From contig JAQTQX010000002.1 of the NCBI GenBank assembly GCA_028712075.1, positions 124,001-188,000 on the forward strand: a stretch of DNA of 64,000 nucleotides, read 5' to 3'. A program made the translations under genes and the position numbers. Within the stretch, counting starts at the first letter, position 1, and each line of letters begins with the position of its first letter. Shown here one piece after another: positions 16,824-27,941 of the stretch. The notes beneath the pieces were generated by a model that was not told the origin of the DNA, did no database searches, and saw only the letters and a list, made by a program, of their open reading frames with translations. This stretch comes from Desulfuromonadaceae bacterium (lineage in GTDB: Bacteria > Desulfobacterota > Desulfuromonadia > Geobacterales > Pseudopelobacteraceae).

Positions 16824-18236
16824 ATGCCGGAACCGTATGATATCGTTTTTCTCGGCGGCGGCCCGGCCGGATATCAAGGTGCCATTCGGGCTGCACAGAT
16901 GGGAGCAAAGGTTGCCGTTGTGGAGCGGGAGTTTCTTGGAGGGGTCTGCCTCAATTGGGGGTGTATACCGACCAAGACCGTCCGGGCATCTGCCGAGGCG
17001 GGCCGCATCATGGGCCGTGCCAGGGAATTTGGTTTCAGTCCGGTAGAGGCGATACCTGATATAGCCGCAATTATCGCCCGCAAGGAACGTGTCGTAAACG
17101 GTCTTCGCGGGGGCATCGCACGACTGTTTCAGTCTCGCAAGGTTGATCTTCTTGAAGGAGAAGGAGTGATGCTCTCATCTCGCCGCATCGAGGTCAGACT
17201 GAAGGACGGGACTCAGCTCATTGAGGCGGAAAAGACCGTAATCTGTACCGGCTCCCGACCAACGCGGCTTGCGCTGTTCCCCCAAAGTCCACGCATTTTC
17301 ACTCCTGACGATATTCTGAAGAAGCCGATCCTGCCGGTTCATTTGGTTGTAGTGGGAGGGGGCGCTGTTGGTGTGGAAATGGCCGCCATCTTCCGCGAAC
17401 TGGGGTCACAGGTCACCATTGTTGAAGCAGAGGAGCGGCTTCTGCCACAGGAGGACTGCGATGTCGTATCCACTCTCAAGGGCATATTGACCCGGCGCAA
17501 GGTTAAGGTGTTGTGCGGTGTCACGGTCAATACGGTAACGGAGATCGATCATGCTTGTCACGTCATGCTTTCCGATGGGACGGATCTGGTCGCCGACACG
17601 ATTCTGGTCGCGGTGGGCCGCCAATGCAACACGGAAGGAATCGGCCTGGATAAACTGGGAGTCGAAATGGACCACGGCCGCATTCTGGTCAACGAATACC
17701 TGCAAACCTCTGTCCCTCAACTGTTTGCCGCCGGTGATGTGATCGGTGACTGGATGCTGGCTCACGTAGCGTTCGCCGAGGGAATATGCGCTGCCGAAAA
17801 CGCCTTGGGACAGGCTTTGGGGCCGGGGATACCCATGGATTACCGGGTGGTGCCGCGCTGCGTGTTCAGCCTTCCCGAATATGCCGCTGTGGGGCTTTCG
17901 GAAGAGCAGGCAGCAGCGAGCCATCCGGTCAAGGTTGTGAAGTTCCCTTTCAAGTCCCTTGGTATGGCCCAGGCAATGGGTGAGTTGGAAGGAATGGTCA
18001 AGATCATAACCCACGCTCGTACCGACGAGATACTTGGCGCTCACATTTTGGGGGCTCATGCAGCCGAATGCATTGCCGAGATTTCTCTTGCCATGAAGGC
18101 GGGGCTGCCGTCCCGCGTGGTGATGGAGACCATACATACACATCCAACCCTTACGGAAGCAGTTCTGGAAGTGGCCCAAGCGCTGCATGGCCAGGCGATC
18201 CACATGCCTGCGGAGGCACAGACGTTCAATGAGTGA
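16824..18236 (+). CDS. lpdA: Dihydrolipoamide dehydrogenase
   Basis: A 470-residue FAD flavoprotein that oxidises dihydrolipoyl groups with NAD+ or runs in reverse to reduce them. Features: N-terminal FAD-binding LGGGPAGYQGA, redox-active disulfide GGVCLNWGCIPTK (Cys42, Cys47), NAD-binding VVGGGAVGVEMA, second FAD motif LFAAGDVIGDWMLAH, and the C-terminal His-Glu pair in THPTLTEAV. Mercuric reductase is excluded because there is no terminal cysteine pair. Start at ATG 16824 (GAGGAAAACC upstream); a GTG at 16812 is weaker. It lies between the OsmC-like gene and lipA, which overlaps its end. Confidence 0.95.
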   Translation: MPEPYDIVFLGGGPAGYQGAIRAAQMGAKVAVVEREFLGGVCLNWGCIPTKTVRASAEAGRIMGRAREFGFSPVEAIPDIAAIIARKERVVNGLRGGIARLFQSRKVDLLEGEGVMLSSRRIEVRLKDGTQLIEAEKTVICTGSRPTRLALFPQSPRIFTPDDILKKPILPVHLVVVGGGAVGVEMAAIFRELGSQVTIVEAEERLLPQEDCDVVSTLKGILTRRKVKVLCGVTVNTVTEIDHACHVMLSDGTDLVADTILVAVGRQCNTEGIGLDKLGVEMDHGRILVNEYLQTSVPQLFAAGDVIGDWMLAHVAFAEGICAAENALGQALGPGIPMDYRVVPRCVFSLPEYAAVGLSEEQAAASHPVKVVKFPFKSLGMAQAMGELEGMVKIITHARTDEILGAHILGAHAAECIAEISLAMKAGLPSRVVMETIHTHPTLTEAVLEVAQALHGQAIHMPAEAQTFNE

Positions 18237-19107
18237 GACGGCACCGGCATGGCTCATGGAAGAGGTCCGGGCCACGAGGAAGGGAGACGGGCCTGGTCGC
18301 ATCCAGCGGACGCGAAAGCAGCTGGCTGACCTGAAGATATCCACTGTCTGCGAGAGCGCCAGGTGCCCTAATTGCGGGGAATGCTTCTCGAACGGTACGG
18401 CAACCTTCCTGATCCTGGGTGATCTCTGCACCCGGCGTTGCACATTCTGTGCTGTCCGGCACGGCGAAGCTCTGAACCCTCCCGACGATAATGAACCGGA
18501 AAGACTTGCCCAGACTGTCACCAAACTGGGCCTGTCCCATGTGGTGATAACTTCAGTAACCCGTGATGACCTGCCGGACGGCGGCGCCGCCCATTATGCG
18601 CGAGTGGTGGAAGTGTTGCGCCGCACCTGCCCATCTGTAACCATTGAGCTTCTGGTGCCCGACTTTCAGGGGAACGAAGCGGCCTTGAAGAAAGTTCTCA
18701 CAAGCAAACCGGACGTTCTTGCCCATAACATGGAGACGGTGCCGCGATTGTATGAAACAGTCCGGAGCGGAGCCCGGTATGAAGGTTCATTGGAGCTGTT
18801 GCGAAACTCCAAGCGTCTCGCGCCTGATACCATCACCAAATCGGGTCTCATGCTTGGCCTGGGCGAGAGCCGGGATGAAATAGAATCCGTGCTGACCGGC
18901 CTGGCTGCCGTGAAGTGTGATGTGCTGACCATCGGTCAATATCTGGCCCCATCCATTGGCCACGCCCCTGTGGCGCGTTACGTTTCACGGGATGAGTTTG
19001 AACAGTGGCGGGGGAGAGCCCTTGGCGCAGGCTTCAGGCAGGTTATTTCCGGTCCACTGGTGCGTAGTTCGTACAAGGCGGCGCACTTCTTTGGAAAGCT
19101 GTCATGA
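18229..19107 (+). CDS. lipA: Lipoyl synthase
   Basis: Radical-SAM enzyme (292 residues) that inserts two sulfurs into a protein-bound octanoyl group to make lipoyl. The auxiliary [4Fe-4S] cysteines are in STVCESARCPNCGECF and the radical-SAM cysteines in CTRRCTFCAV. Other blocks are ITSVTRDDLPDGGA, HNMETVPRLY and the C-terminal PLVRSSYKA with the cluster-ligand serine. Start ATG at 18229 (GGAGGCAC upstream) overlaps the lpd stop by 8 nt. A lipA inside this operon suggests dedicated lipoylation of the GcvH-like carrier. Confidence 0.96.
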   Translation: MSETAPAWLMEEVRATRKGDGPGRIQRTRKQLADLKISTVCESARCPNCGECFSNGTATFLILGDLCTRRCTFCAVRHGEALNPPDDNEPERLAQTVTKLGLSHVVITSVTRDDLPDGGAAHYARVVEVLRRTCPSVTIELLVPDFQGNEAALKKVLTSKPDVLAHNMETVPRLYETVRSGARYEGSLELLRNSKRLAPDTITKSGLMLGLGESRDEIESVLTGLAAVKCDVLTIGQYLAPSIGHAPVARYVSRDEFEQWRGRALGAGFRQVISGPLVRSSYKAAHFFGKLS

Positions 19108-19877
19108 ACGCCTGGCGCCTGCTGGATACTGGAACCTTGCCGGCTGCTCTCAACATGGGAATTGATATGGCCTTGCTTGAACTGCATGCCCGTGGCGTTT
19201 CACCACCGACGCTGCGCTTCTATCAGTGGAATCCCCCAGCCATCTCACTGGGGTATTTCCAGCGCCGCCACTCAATAGACCTCGCAGCGTGCAGCGAGAT
19301 GGGATTGGATGTCGTCACAAGGCCAACCGGCGGCCATGCGGTTCTCCACGAGAATGACCTCACCTACAGCGTGATTGCCGGTGCGGCTGAAGGCATCCCG
19401 GTCAAACTGGCAGATGCCTATAAACTTCTTGGAGATGGGCTCGTCAAAGGATTTCGCCTGATCGGTCTGGAAACGGTTCGCGCAGGAAACAACCTCACCG
19501 CACCGGAAACGGATATCTGCTTCATGCGCTTCGCTGCGGGAGACATACTGCACAATGGCAAAAAATTTGCCGGAAGTGCCCTGACATTGAAAGGCTCTTC
19601 AATGCTTCAGCACGGGTCTGTCGTTCTTGATTCACAACGGGACAGATGGGCCACTGTAGTGAATTTGAAGGATCGTTCGCATGAGGAGTTTAATCAACAC
19701 CTTGCATCGCGGACCACCTCACTGGGAGAAATATCGGGGCAAAAGGTCAATCCGAGTGAACTAAAGGCTGCCCTTGTCGCCGGTCTGGCGATGTCTCTCA
19801 ACGCTGAATTCCAGCCGGGTGAACTAACCTCTGACGAGTGGGCGCTGGCTCACGACATTGCCGGCAACCTTGACTAA
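19104..19877 (+). CDS. Lipoate-protein ligase / octanoyl transferase family protein
   Basis: A 257-residue member of the LplA/LipM/LipL transferase superfamily that attaches lipoate or octanoate to carrier lysines. The family features are visible: RFYQWNPPAISLGYFQ, the TRPTGGHAVLHENDLTYSV loop, and the catalytic-lysine block NGKKFAGSALTLKGSSMLQHGS. Whether it is an ATP-dependent ligase or an octanoyl transferase (LipM type) cannot be settled by eye. It overlaps lipA by ATGA and is the last gene of the lipoyl operon. With lipA it can supply complete lipoylation of the GcvH-like protein. Confidence 0.88.
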   Translation: MNAWRLLDTGTLPAALNMGIDMALLELHARGVSPPTLRFYQWNPPAISLGYFQRRHSIDLAACSEMGLDVVTRPTGGHAVLHENDLTYSVIAGAAEGIPVKLADAYKLLGDGLVKGFRLIGLETVRAGNNLTAPETDICFMRFAAGDILHNGKKFAGSALTLKGSSMLQHGSVVLDSQRDRWATVVNLKDRSHEEFNQHLASRTTSLGEISGQKVNPSELKAALVAGLAMSLNAEFQPGELTSDEWALAHDIAGNLD

Positions 19878-19919
19878 CTTACAACATGTTCAAATTACAG
19901 GTAAAGAGATCGGTGCCTC

Positions 19920-21227
19920 ATGTCTGTTCTTCTTTTCGGACTCTTTATAGCGGTAGCGGCATCCACCTGTTGGTTATGCCATCTCAACCGGCGTCATGTA
20001 ACACAGCATGGCGGCACTATTCCTGAAGGTTTCGAGTCGTTCATCACTCCTGAAACAGTGGCAAGAAGCAGGGCCTATACTCTCGACTGCAATCGGCTGG
20101 ATTTAGTGAGGTCGCTGTTTAACAACACCTTGCTTGTTCTTTTTCTCTTCAGTGGGCTGCTCCCTCTTTTTGACAGACTGATCCAAGGAGTAACCGATTC
20201 ATTCATTACCAGGGGAATCCTGTTATTCCTGTTGCTGTCCTGGATACGAACCATCCTTGATATCCCTTTTTCACTCTATGGCACATTCGTAATCGAGGAG
20301 CGATACGGTTTCAATAACGCGACCATGCGCCTTTGGTTCAGTGATCTGTTGAAGTCACAAGCGATTGGCACCAGCATGCTGGTATTGACTGTGGCTGTCT
20401 GCTTCTGGCTGGTGCAATTGAGTCCCATGCGCTGGTGGCTTTGGGTCTGGGCATTCCTGACACTCTTAAGCCTGTTCGTGATGCAGATATCCCCGCATGT
20501 CATAGAACCACTCTTCAATAAATTCGTACCGGTGACAATCGACGGGCTGCAGGAAGAGATCGAGGCAGTGATGGCCAAGGAAGAGCTTACGGTAAGCCAT
20601 GTCATGCAGAAGGACTCATCCAAACGGAGCCGGCATTCCGATGCCTGCATTACCGGACTAGGCAAGGAAAAGCGTATTGTCTTATACGACACGCTGCTGC
20701 AACAGATGACTCACGATGAAATTGTTGCGGTGCTTGCACATGAGATCGGCCACTGGAAACAGCATCACATGCTAAAACGGCTGTTCATGATACACATGCT
20801 AATGTTGGCAGGTTGCTGGTTTTCCTTCTTGTTGCTGCAATGGCCCGGCTTATCGGGGGTAATCGGTTTTGAGAATCTTTCCTTTTCGGCGAGGCTGGTG
20901 ATTCTTGGCTTCATTATATTGCTGATCAAGTTCCCGTTTACCCCATTGTGGGCCTGGCTTTGCCGGCGTGATGAGCATGCAGCCGACCGGTACGCCTGCA
21001 AGATTACCGGCAATCCCGAATCACTGGCCTCGGCGTTGATCAAACATTCCGCTGAAAATTTATCGAATATTCATCCCCATCCCCTCTACGCCCGCTTCTA
21101 TTTTTCGCATCCCCCAGTAGTTGAGAGGGTTCGCTACTTGCGGGAACTGTCATATATTGAGGGTTTAAATATGTATTCGATTACAAATGCTCCACGTCAT
21201 CTTGCCAAACCAGCAACTTACGATTAA
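19920..21227 (+). CDS. M48 family membrane metallopeptidase (CAAX protease Ste24 type)
   Basis: Integral membrane zinc protease of 435 residues. Several helices fill the N-terminal half, the family segment EERYGFNNATMRLW is present, the zinc motif HEIGHWKQHH gives HExxH, and the third ligand lies in DEHAADRYAC. This pattern is that of Ste24-like M48 peptidases, which in bacteria degrade damaged membrane proteins or process small peptides. It starts 42 nt after the ligase gene and 74 nt before the N-ATPase operon. No functional tie to either is evident. Confidence 0.9.
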   Translation: MSVLLFGLFIAVAASTCWLCHLNRRHVTQHGGTIPEGFESFITPETVARSRAYTLDCNRLDLVRSLFNNTLLVLFLFSGLLPLFDRLIQGVTDSFITRGILLFLLLSWIRTILDIPFSLYGTFVIEERYGFNNATMRLWFSDLLKSQAIGTSMLVLTVAVCFWLVQLSPMRWWLWVWAFLTLLSLFVMQISPHVIEPLFNKFVPVTIDGLQEEIEAVMAKEELTVSHVMQKDSSKRSRHSDACITGLGKEKRIVLYDTLLQQMTHDEIVAVLAHEIGHWKQHHMLKRLFMIHMLMLAGCWFSFLLLQWPGLSGVIGFENLSFSARLVILGFIILLIKFPFTPLWAWLCRRDEHAADRYACKITGNPESLASALIKHSAENLSNIHPHPLYARFYFSHPPVVERVRYLRELSYIEGLNMYSITNAPRHLAKPATYD

Positions 21228-21298
21228 ACTACTTTAAGTAACATCAAAACATGATCTGAGATCGCCAATCTGATCCATGAACCCAGTCAAGGCAGTGA

Positions 21299-23096
<1,798 letters not shown>

Positions 23097-23100
<4 letters not shown>

Positions 23101-23363
23101 ATGACGATAACCTCAAACAGCAGGTGGAGCAAAGAGTCAAGCGCCTTGTCCGGGCTCAAAGAGAAAAGCCGACCGTGCTGGGGCAATCGCTCTATATGGG
23201 GACACTCGGTTTGTTGCTGATCTTGCCGGTGGTCGGCGGAGCATATTTGGGGCGCTGGCTCGACGGAATGGTTGCCGGCTATTCGGTTCGCTGGACACTT
23301 TCATGTCTCTTTCTGGGGCTCGTCATTGGCGGAGTCAATGTGTATCTGCTGCTAAAGGAGTAA
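23097..23363 (+). CDS. atpQ: N-type ATPase accessory membrane protein AtpQ (AtpI-like)
   Basis: An 88-residue protein with a basic N-terminus and two membrane helices (about residues 34-53 and 62-85). The GGAYLGRWLD segment between them is typical of AtpI/AtpQ-like proteins, which assist assembly of the c-ring. It overlaps atpC by ATGA. In many N-ATPase operons another small membrane gene, atpR, lies between atpQ and atpB. Here atpB starts 3 nt after atpQ, so atpR is absent from this position. Confidence 0.85.
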
Positions 23364-23366
23364 ACC

Positions 23367-24053
23367 ATGCTGGACGGGACACACATACTGTTTTACCTGG
23401 GACCACTGGCGATCAGTACGACCGTTGTTACCACGTGGGGCATCATGGCTGTTCTTGTTCTGTCCTCATGGATTGTCATCCGGCGTTTCAGCATTGACGC
23501 CGGTTCTCTTCAGACAGCCGTAGAAGGTATCGTACAGACAATTTATGCCGCCGTGAGTGAGGTGCTGCCGGATCGGGCCGACACCGTGTTCCCTTTTGTG
23601 GCGACGCTCTGGATCTTTATCGGCGTCGCCAATCTCTCCAGCCTGATTCCTGGTGTCCATTCCCCGACTGGAGACCTCTCCGCTACAACAGCCCTGGCGC
23701 TGCTGGTCTTTTGTTCGGTACACTGGTTTGGCATTCGTATCGAGGGAGTCCGCTGTTATTTGAAACATTACCTCTCGCCAAGCCCCATTCTGCTGCCGTT
23801 TCACATCATCGGCGAAATCACTCGCACGCTGGCGCTGGCCGTCCGTCTGTTCGGCAACATGATGAGCCTGGAAATGGCGGCGCTGCTGGTGCTGCTGGTG
23901 GCTGGTCTTTTCGCGCCGATCCCGCTGCTCATGCTCCACATTGTAGAAGCCCTGGTGCAGGCCTACATCTTCGGTATGCTGGCGCTGATCTACATCGCCG
24001 GCGCTATCCAGTCACTTGAATCACGGCGCCCCGTGAAGGAGGAAGAGTTATGA
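23367..24053 (+). CDS. atpB: N-type ATPase Fo subunit a
   Basis: Membrane subunit a (228 residues) that forms the ion half-channels against the c-ring. The essential stator arginine is in the helix LALAVRLFGNMMSLEMAALLV. The SPSPILLPFHIIGEITRTLALA segment and the final HIVEALVQAYIFGMLALIYIAGA helix are typical. A ribosome-binding site AAAGGAGTAAACC precedes the ATG. It is followed by the c-subunit gene with an ATGA overlap. Confidence 0.93.
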   Translation: MLDGTHILFYLGPLAISTTVVTTWGIMAVLVLSSWIVIRRFSIDAGSLQTAVEGIVQTIYAAVSEVLPDRADTVFPFVATLWIFIGVANLSSLIPGVHSPTGDLSATTALALLVFCSVHWFGIRIEGVRCYLKHYLSPSPILLPFHIIGEITRTLALAVRLFGNMMSLEMAALLVLLVAGLFAPIPLLMLHIVEALVQAYIFGMLALIYIAGAIQSLESRRPVKEEEL

Positions 24054-24316
24054 CCCCGATATCCTGGTTTGTGCTTGCATCGACGGTAGTGGCCTTGATT
24101 GCCATGGCCATCGGAATTATCGCTCCGGCAAACGCCATGGGAAGGGCGATCTGTACCGCCCTGGAATCCCTGGCCCGGCAGCCGGAAGCCGAGAAATCAC
24201 TGAGCCGGACGCTCTTTATCGGTCTTGCCATGATCGAGTCGCTGGCGATTTACTGTCTGGTCATTGTGTTGATTGTGCTGTTTCGTAATCCGCTGCTCGA
24301 ATACCTCCTCAAATAA
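24050..24316 (+). CDS. atpE: N-type ATPase Fo subunit c
   Basis: Rotor-ring subunit of 88 residues with two helices and the polar loop ARQPEAEKS. The ion-binding carboxylate is Glu63 in the motif LAMIESLAIYCLV. Ser64 and Tyr68 match two of the sodium ligands of sodium-type c-rings. The usual helix-1 glutamine, however, is replaced by Met30 (in NAMGRAICTALES), so the sodium ligand set is incomplete. The coupling ion, Na+ or H+, cannot be called with confidence from the sequence. Confidence 0.94.
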   Translation: MTPISWFVLASTVVALIAMAIGIIAPANAMGRAICTALESLARQPEAEKSLSRTLFIGLAMIESLAIYCLVIVLIVLFRNPLLEYLLK

Positions 24317-24326
24317 CGGAGGGCAC

Positions 24327-25073
24327 ATGGAACTCGATCTGACCACATTTCTGATGGAAGTCGCCAATTTCCTGATCCTCGTCTGGATCATGAACCGTCT
24401 GCTCTATAAGCCGGTGCAGGCAATTATTGCCAAACGGCAGGCTGCTATGGAACAGACGCGCTCCGAAGCCGGGCAAATGCGTGCCGAAGCGACTGAGTTG
24501 GAGCGGACATACCAGGGCCGCCTGGCCTCATGGGATGAAGAAAAGGCGGAGTTGCGACGTCAGTTGCAGGCTGAGATAGCCATTGAGCGTCAGCGCCTGA
24601 CGGCCGTTCTGGACACAGAGCTGGCTGAAATGCGGGACAAAGTCCGAGTGACAGAAGAGCGTCAGGCTGAGGAACTTGTTCGTCTGAGTGAGGAACGGGC
24701 GATCACCAATGCCGGTCGATTTGCCGCCCGGTTGCTGACCCGCATTGCCACTCCGGATCTGGAAAGTAAACTCGTGGAGATGTTGTTGGAAGACCTGCAT
24801 GGACTTCCTGATGAACAGCTTCGAGCTATAGTAGAGGCGCTTGGAAGAGAAGAAGCGATAGTGAGGGTTGTGAGTGCATATCCGCTCACCGAAACAGTAG
24901 CGGAAACGTTTCAAGAACGTTTTCGGGCAATCTTTCCGGCGGCTCAACATTTCAGTTTCACTGTTAACGAAGCACTTCTGGCAGGTATCCGCGTGAACAC
25001 CGGTCCGTGGAACCTGTCAGCCAACCTCAAGGATGAGCTGGCCTTTTTCCTGGGTGGTATCAATGGAGAGTGA
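24327..25073 (+). CDS. atpF: N-type ATPase Fo subunit b, long form
   Basis: Peripheral stalk subunit of 248 residues. One membrane helix near residues 8-26 ([17 protein letters not shown]) is followed by a long charged coiled coil (about 40-130). A folded C-terminal domain (about 140-248) probably replaces the separate delta subunit, as no delta gene exists in this operon. The start at 24327 is fixed by GGAGGGCAC; the reading frame is open further upstream but without a start signal. Its end overlaps atpA by 11 nt. Confidence 0.9.
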   Translation: MELDLTTFLMEVANFLILVWIMNRLLYKPVQAIIAKRQAAMEQTRSEAGQMRAEATELERTYQGRLASWDEEKAELRRQLQAEIAIERQRLTAVLDTELAEMRDKVRVTEERQAEELVRLSEERAITNAGRFAARLLTRIATPDLESKLVEMLLEDLHGLPDEQLRAIVEALGREEAIVRVVSAYPLTETVAETFQERFRAIFPAAQHFSFTVNEALLAGIRVNTGPWNLSANLKDELAFFLGGINGE

Positions 25074-26583
25074 AATTGTGCCGATACCATTTGCCGCCGT
25101 GCTCCCATCTCCACTTACAGCCCTGGAGGCAAGGCTCGCCGGGTATTTTCCAACAACTCGCGTTATGGAACGTGGATGCGTTGTTGCTGTAGGCGATGGT
25201 GTCGCGTGGATTCGCTGCCTTCCCTCAGCGGCTTTGGATGACATAATCGCACTTGAAGATGGCAGCCGGGCGTTGGTCTTTCACTTGGGGAAAGAGTTGG
25301 CAGGCGCCATTCTTTTGCGGCAGACCGACCGGCTCACCGCCGGAACCGGGGCGCTGCTTTCCGGTACAAGGCCTCTTGTGCCGGTGGGAGATGCTCTTCT
25401 GGGAAGAGTCGTAGACCCGTTGGGGCACCCGCTTGACGGATTTGAATCTCCACGAAACTGCATGCGTCGCGAAATATTCGGATCGTCACCGTCAATTCTG
25501 GCGCGCACCTTTGTCAATGCACCGCTCTACAGCGGCACGACCATTGTCGATACCATGATTCCCATCGGAAAAGGGCAGCGCCAGCTGATCATCGGCGGGT
25601 CATCGACCGGGAAAAGTTCTCTGGCGCTTGATGCCATTATCAACCAGAAGGGGAGCGGAGTCCTCTGCGTCTACGTCCTGATCGGCCAGAAGCGTTCAAA
25701 GGCCGTTACCATTGTCGAGACCCTGCGAGACGCCGGCGCACTCGCGCATACGACCATAGTAGTCGCCGAGGCTTTTGAGCTGCCGGGTCTTAAATACCTG
25801 GCTCCCTTTGCCGGTTGTGCCATTGCCGAGGAATGGATGCGCAAAGGGCGGGATACCTTGATCGTCTATGACGACCTTTCTCTCCACGCACAGACCTACC
25901 GGGAAATCTCCTTGCTGTTGCGGCGACCGCCGGGGCGCGAGGCGTATCCCGGCGACATTTTCTACCTGCATGCCCGCCTGCTGGAACGATCCACTGCGCT
26001 GGCAGCAAGTCACGGCGGTGGGACTATGACTGCGTTGCCGATAATTGAAATCCAGCAGGGGGAACTGGCCGCCTATATACCCACCAACCTGATCTCCATC
26101 ACTGATGGCCAGATTTATCTCGACCAGGAACTTTTCGCTGCCGGTTTTCTTCCGGCCATCGACATTACCCGTTCGGTGTCGCGCATAGGCGGCAAGGCCC
26201 AACTTCAACGGGTCAAGGAAGAGGTGGGGCGGATGAAGCTCGACTACCTCCAGTTTCTGGAACTGGAAGTTTTTACCCGCTTCGGAGCGCGGCTGGAGGC
26301 TTCGGTTGAGGCCCGGATCAAGCGGGGCAAAGTGCTGAGGGAGCTACTCCGGCAAGAACGGCGGGCACCGCATCCGGTTGAATATCAACTGGCTTGGCTC
26401 ACCGCCTTTAACAGCGGGATGCTGGAAGGGGTATTGCCTGAAGAGATTCCGGAACTGGTTAATCGCTTTGCCGCAGCTGTGGAAGGAGGGCGTTGCACGC
26501 TGGAAAGCAACCAGGAAGCATGGCGTGAGCTGGTTGCCGATGCGTTGACGGAACATGGTGAGGCGAATGGCCGGGCGGCGTGA
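25063..26583 (+). CDS. atpA: N-type ATPase F1 alpha subunit
   Basis: Non-catalytic alpha subunit, 506 residues. The nucleotide-binding P-loop reads [17 protein letters not shown] rather than the common GDRQTGKT. Other landmarks are [40 protein letters not shown] and the [33 protein letters not shown] region. The start overlaps the atpF end by 11 nt, with no strong ribosome-binding site, which suggests coupled translation. Confidence 0.94.
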   Translation: MESEIVPIPFAAVLPSPLTALEARLAGYFPTTRVMERGCVVAVGDGVAWIRCLPSAALDDIIALEDGSRALVFHLGKELAGAILLRQTDRLTAGTGALLSGTRPLVPVGDALLGRVVDPLGHPLDGFESPRNCMRREIFGSSPSILARTFVNAPLYSGTTIVDTMIPIGKGQRQLIIGGSSTGKSSLALDAIINQKGSGVLCVYVLIGQKRSKAVTIVETLRDAGALAHTTIVVAEAFELPGLKYLAPFAGCAIAEEWMRKGRDTLIVYDDLSLHAQTYREISLLLRRPPGREAYPGDIFYLHARLLERSTALAASHGGGTMTALPIIEIQQGELAAYIPTNLISITDGQIYLDQELFAAGFLPAIDITRSVSRIGGKAQLQRVKEEVGRMKLDYLQFLELEVFTRFGARLEASVEARIKRGKVLRELLRQERRAPHPVEYQLAWLTAFNSGMLEGVLPEEIPELVNRFAAAVEGGRCTLESNQEAWRELVADALTEHGEANGRAA

Positions 26584-27457
26584 GCTTGAACGGCGGCTGC
26601 GTGCTTTAGGCGACATCGGCGTCATCCTCGGTGTCATGAAGAACCTGGCTATTATGGAGACCGGAAAACTCTCCCGTATTCTTGGTGCCCAGCGGGAGAT
26701 GGTAACAAGCCTGGAAGAGACCGCCTCTGATTTTCTGTCATTCTATCCGCAACAGCAACCGGATGATGACAAACGAATTGAGCTGATGCTGCTGGTTGGT
26801 TCACAGCGGGGGCTCTGTGGTGATTTCAACGACCTCCTGCTTGCAGCCCTTCCACTTGTTGAAAACAGCGGAGTCAAATCGCTCAAAATTGCGATCGGCG
26901 CCAAGTTGGCCGGGCGGCTTCAGGTTGATGATCAGCTGGATGGTCCCCATGCGGTCGAGGAAATCAGCCCGGTTATTCACGCGGTCATGGATGTCATCAG
27001 CGTTTTGCTCACCCAAACGGACGGCAACCGCCCCCTTTACTTATCCGCACTCTACCACGACCCGGATAGCGGTGTCGTCGTGGTCAAATCTCTCGCCCCC
27101 ATTGAGGGGCGCATGAAGAGGGGAAATCCCACTGCTAAATTCCCACCGCATCTGAATCTTGCACCTGAGGCATTTTTCGCTCAACTGACAGATCAGCATC
27201 TCCTGGCTGCTATTACCGAAGTATTCCACCGTTCCCTCATGGCGGAAAGCCATTTTCGCCTTAATCATATTGAGGGCGCGTCACGACGCATGGAACGGCG
27301 TACCACTGAATTAAAGAGAAAACAGACGCTCGCTCGGCAAGAAGAGATTATCGAAGAAATTGAAGCTATCTTGGCTGGTGTCGGACTTGATGATGTAGAT
27401 GTGGACGGCAGTAAGAATGTATTTGTTCCCACTGAGAAATCTTGCTCAGCAGATTAA
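26567..27457 (+). CDS. atpG: N-type ATPase F1 gamma subunit
   Basis: Central-shaft subunit of 296 residues. N-terminal and C-terminal helices form the coiled-coil shaft ([24 protein letters not shown] at the start; [16 protein letters not shown] and the following charged helix at the end). The segment [15 protein letters not shown] is the family's conserved GLCG block. The start at 26567 lies inside the atpA end and is chosen by similarity to other gamma starts; 26555 is an alternative. It closes the operon. The final 25 residues extend past the usual end. Confidence 0.88.
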   Translation: MAGRRELERRLRALGDIGVILGVMKNLAIMETGKLSRILGAQREMVTSLEETASDFLSFYPQQQPDDDKRIELMLLVGSQRGLCGDFNDLLLAALPLVENSGVKSLKIAIGAKLAGRLQVDDQLDGPHAVEEISPVIHAVMDVISVLLTQTDGNRPLYLSALYHDPDSGVVVVKSLAPIEGRMKRGNPTAKFPPHLNLAPEAFFAQLTDQHLLAAITEVFHRSLMAESHFRLNHIEGASRRMERRTTELKRKQTLARQEEIIEEIEAILAGVGLDDVDVDGSKNVFVPTEKSCSAD

Positions 27458-27491
27458 TACTTAGTAGCTGCCCCTATGCTAAATAGCGCCA

Positions 27492-27839
27492 TCAAGAGCA
27501 GGGTGATGGTTTGTCTTTAAGGAAGGCAACCAGTGCATCGCGGTCTGACGTTGCTTCAGGGAGGTTGCTGGCATGTTGTTTAAGGATTTGTAGCATCTCG
27601 TTGCAGATGGTACAGCTCTCCCGGCTCAGAGAGTAGTACATCCATACCCCATCGCGGCGGATATCAACCCAGCAACTGCGTTTAAGGTAGGCCAGGTGAC
27701 GTGACACTGTCGATTGGGGTAGTTTGAGTACCGCCATCAGGTCACAGACACACAACTCTCCTTCAGCATGCAATAATAGGATGATGCGCAGACGGATTGG
27801 ATCAGAGAGAGCTTTTAGCGTTTTGGCAAGATGGTTCAT
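27492..27839 (-). CDS. ArsR-family repressor, second copy
   Basis: A 115-residue winged-helix repressor with the arsenic-binding pair in GELCVCDLMAVL. The recognition region LPQSTVSRHLAYLKRSCWVDIRRDGVWMYYSL is intact, and further cysteines lie at CTIC. It belongs to the ArsR branch that responds to As(III)/Sb(III). A near-consensus promoter leaves only 8 nt before the ATG at 27839, and the earlier ATG at 27848 lies inside the -10 box. The gene converges on the ATPase operon and is divergent from the arsenate-respiration island. It may control that island or the arsC-acr3-hgcAB operon. Confidence 0.9.
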   Translation of the reverse strand: MNHLAKTLKALSDPIRLRIILLLHAEGELCVCDLMAVLKLPQSTVSRHLAYLKRSCWVDIRRDGVWMYYSLSRESCTICNEMLQILKQHASNLPEATSDRDALVAFLKDKPSPCS

Positions 27840-27847
27840 GTGAGGCA

Positions 27848-27876
27848 TTTATAAAGCAGTGACACGGAAAGGTCAA
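27848..27876 (-). promoter_or_regulatory. Promoter of the second arsR gene
   Basis: On the minus strand, TTGACC (27876-27871) and TATAAA (27853-27848) are spaced by exactly 17 nt. The ATG follows 8 nt later, so the mRNA should be leaderless or nearly so. The sequence TTGAC...TCCGTGTCA across the -35 and spacer resembles the dyad upstream of arsC. Confidence 0.68.
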
Positions 27877-27941
27877 GCAGTCTACGCGCTTACTTCTAAA
27901 TGCTATTGTCGGTCGCCATTATATTGTGAGTGGATCAATTA

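Noticed and set aside
16824-18236. Mercuric reductase (MerA) as identity of the flavoprotein
   Set aside because: There is no N-terminal metal-binding domain and no C-terminal cysteine pair; the His-Glu motif fits dihydrolipoamide dehydrogenase.
17406-18524. A 372-codon open frame antisense to lpdA and lipA
   Set aside because: It crosses two well-supported genes and resembles no protein family.
15092-19877. Reading the lipoyl operon as an sHdr sulfur-oxidation locus with an LbpA carrier
   Set aside because: None of the heterodisulfide-reductase-like genes that define sHdr loci is present, and the OsmC-like and DGC genes are not part of it.
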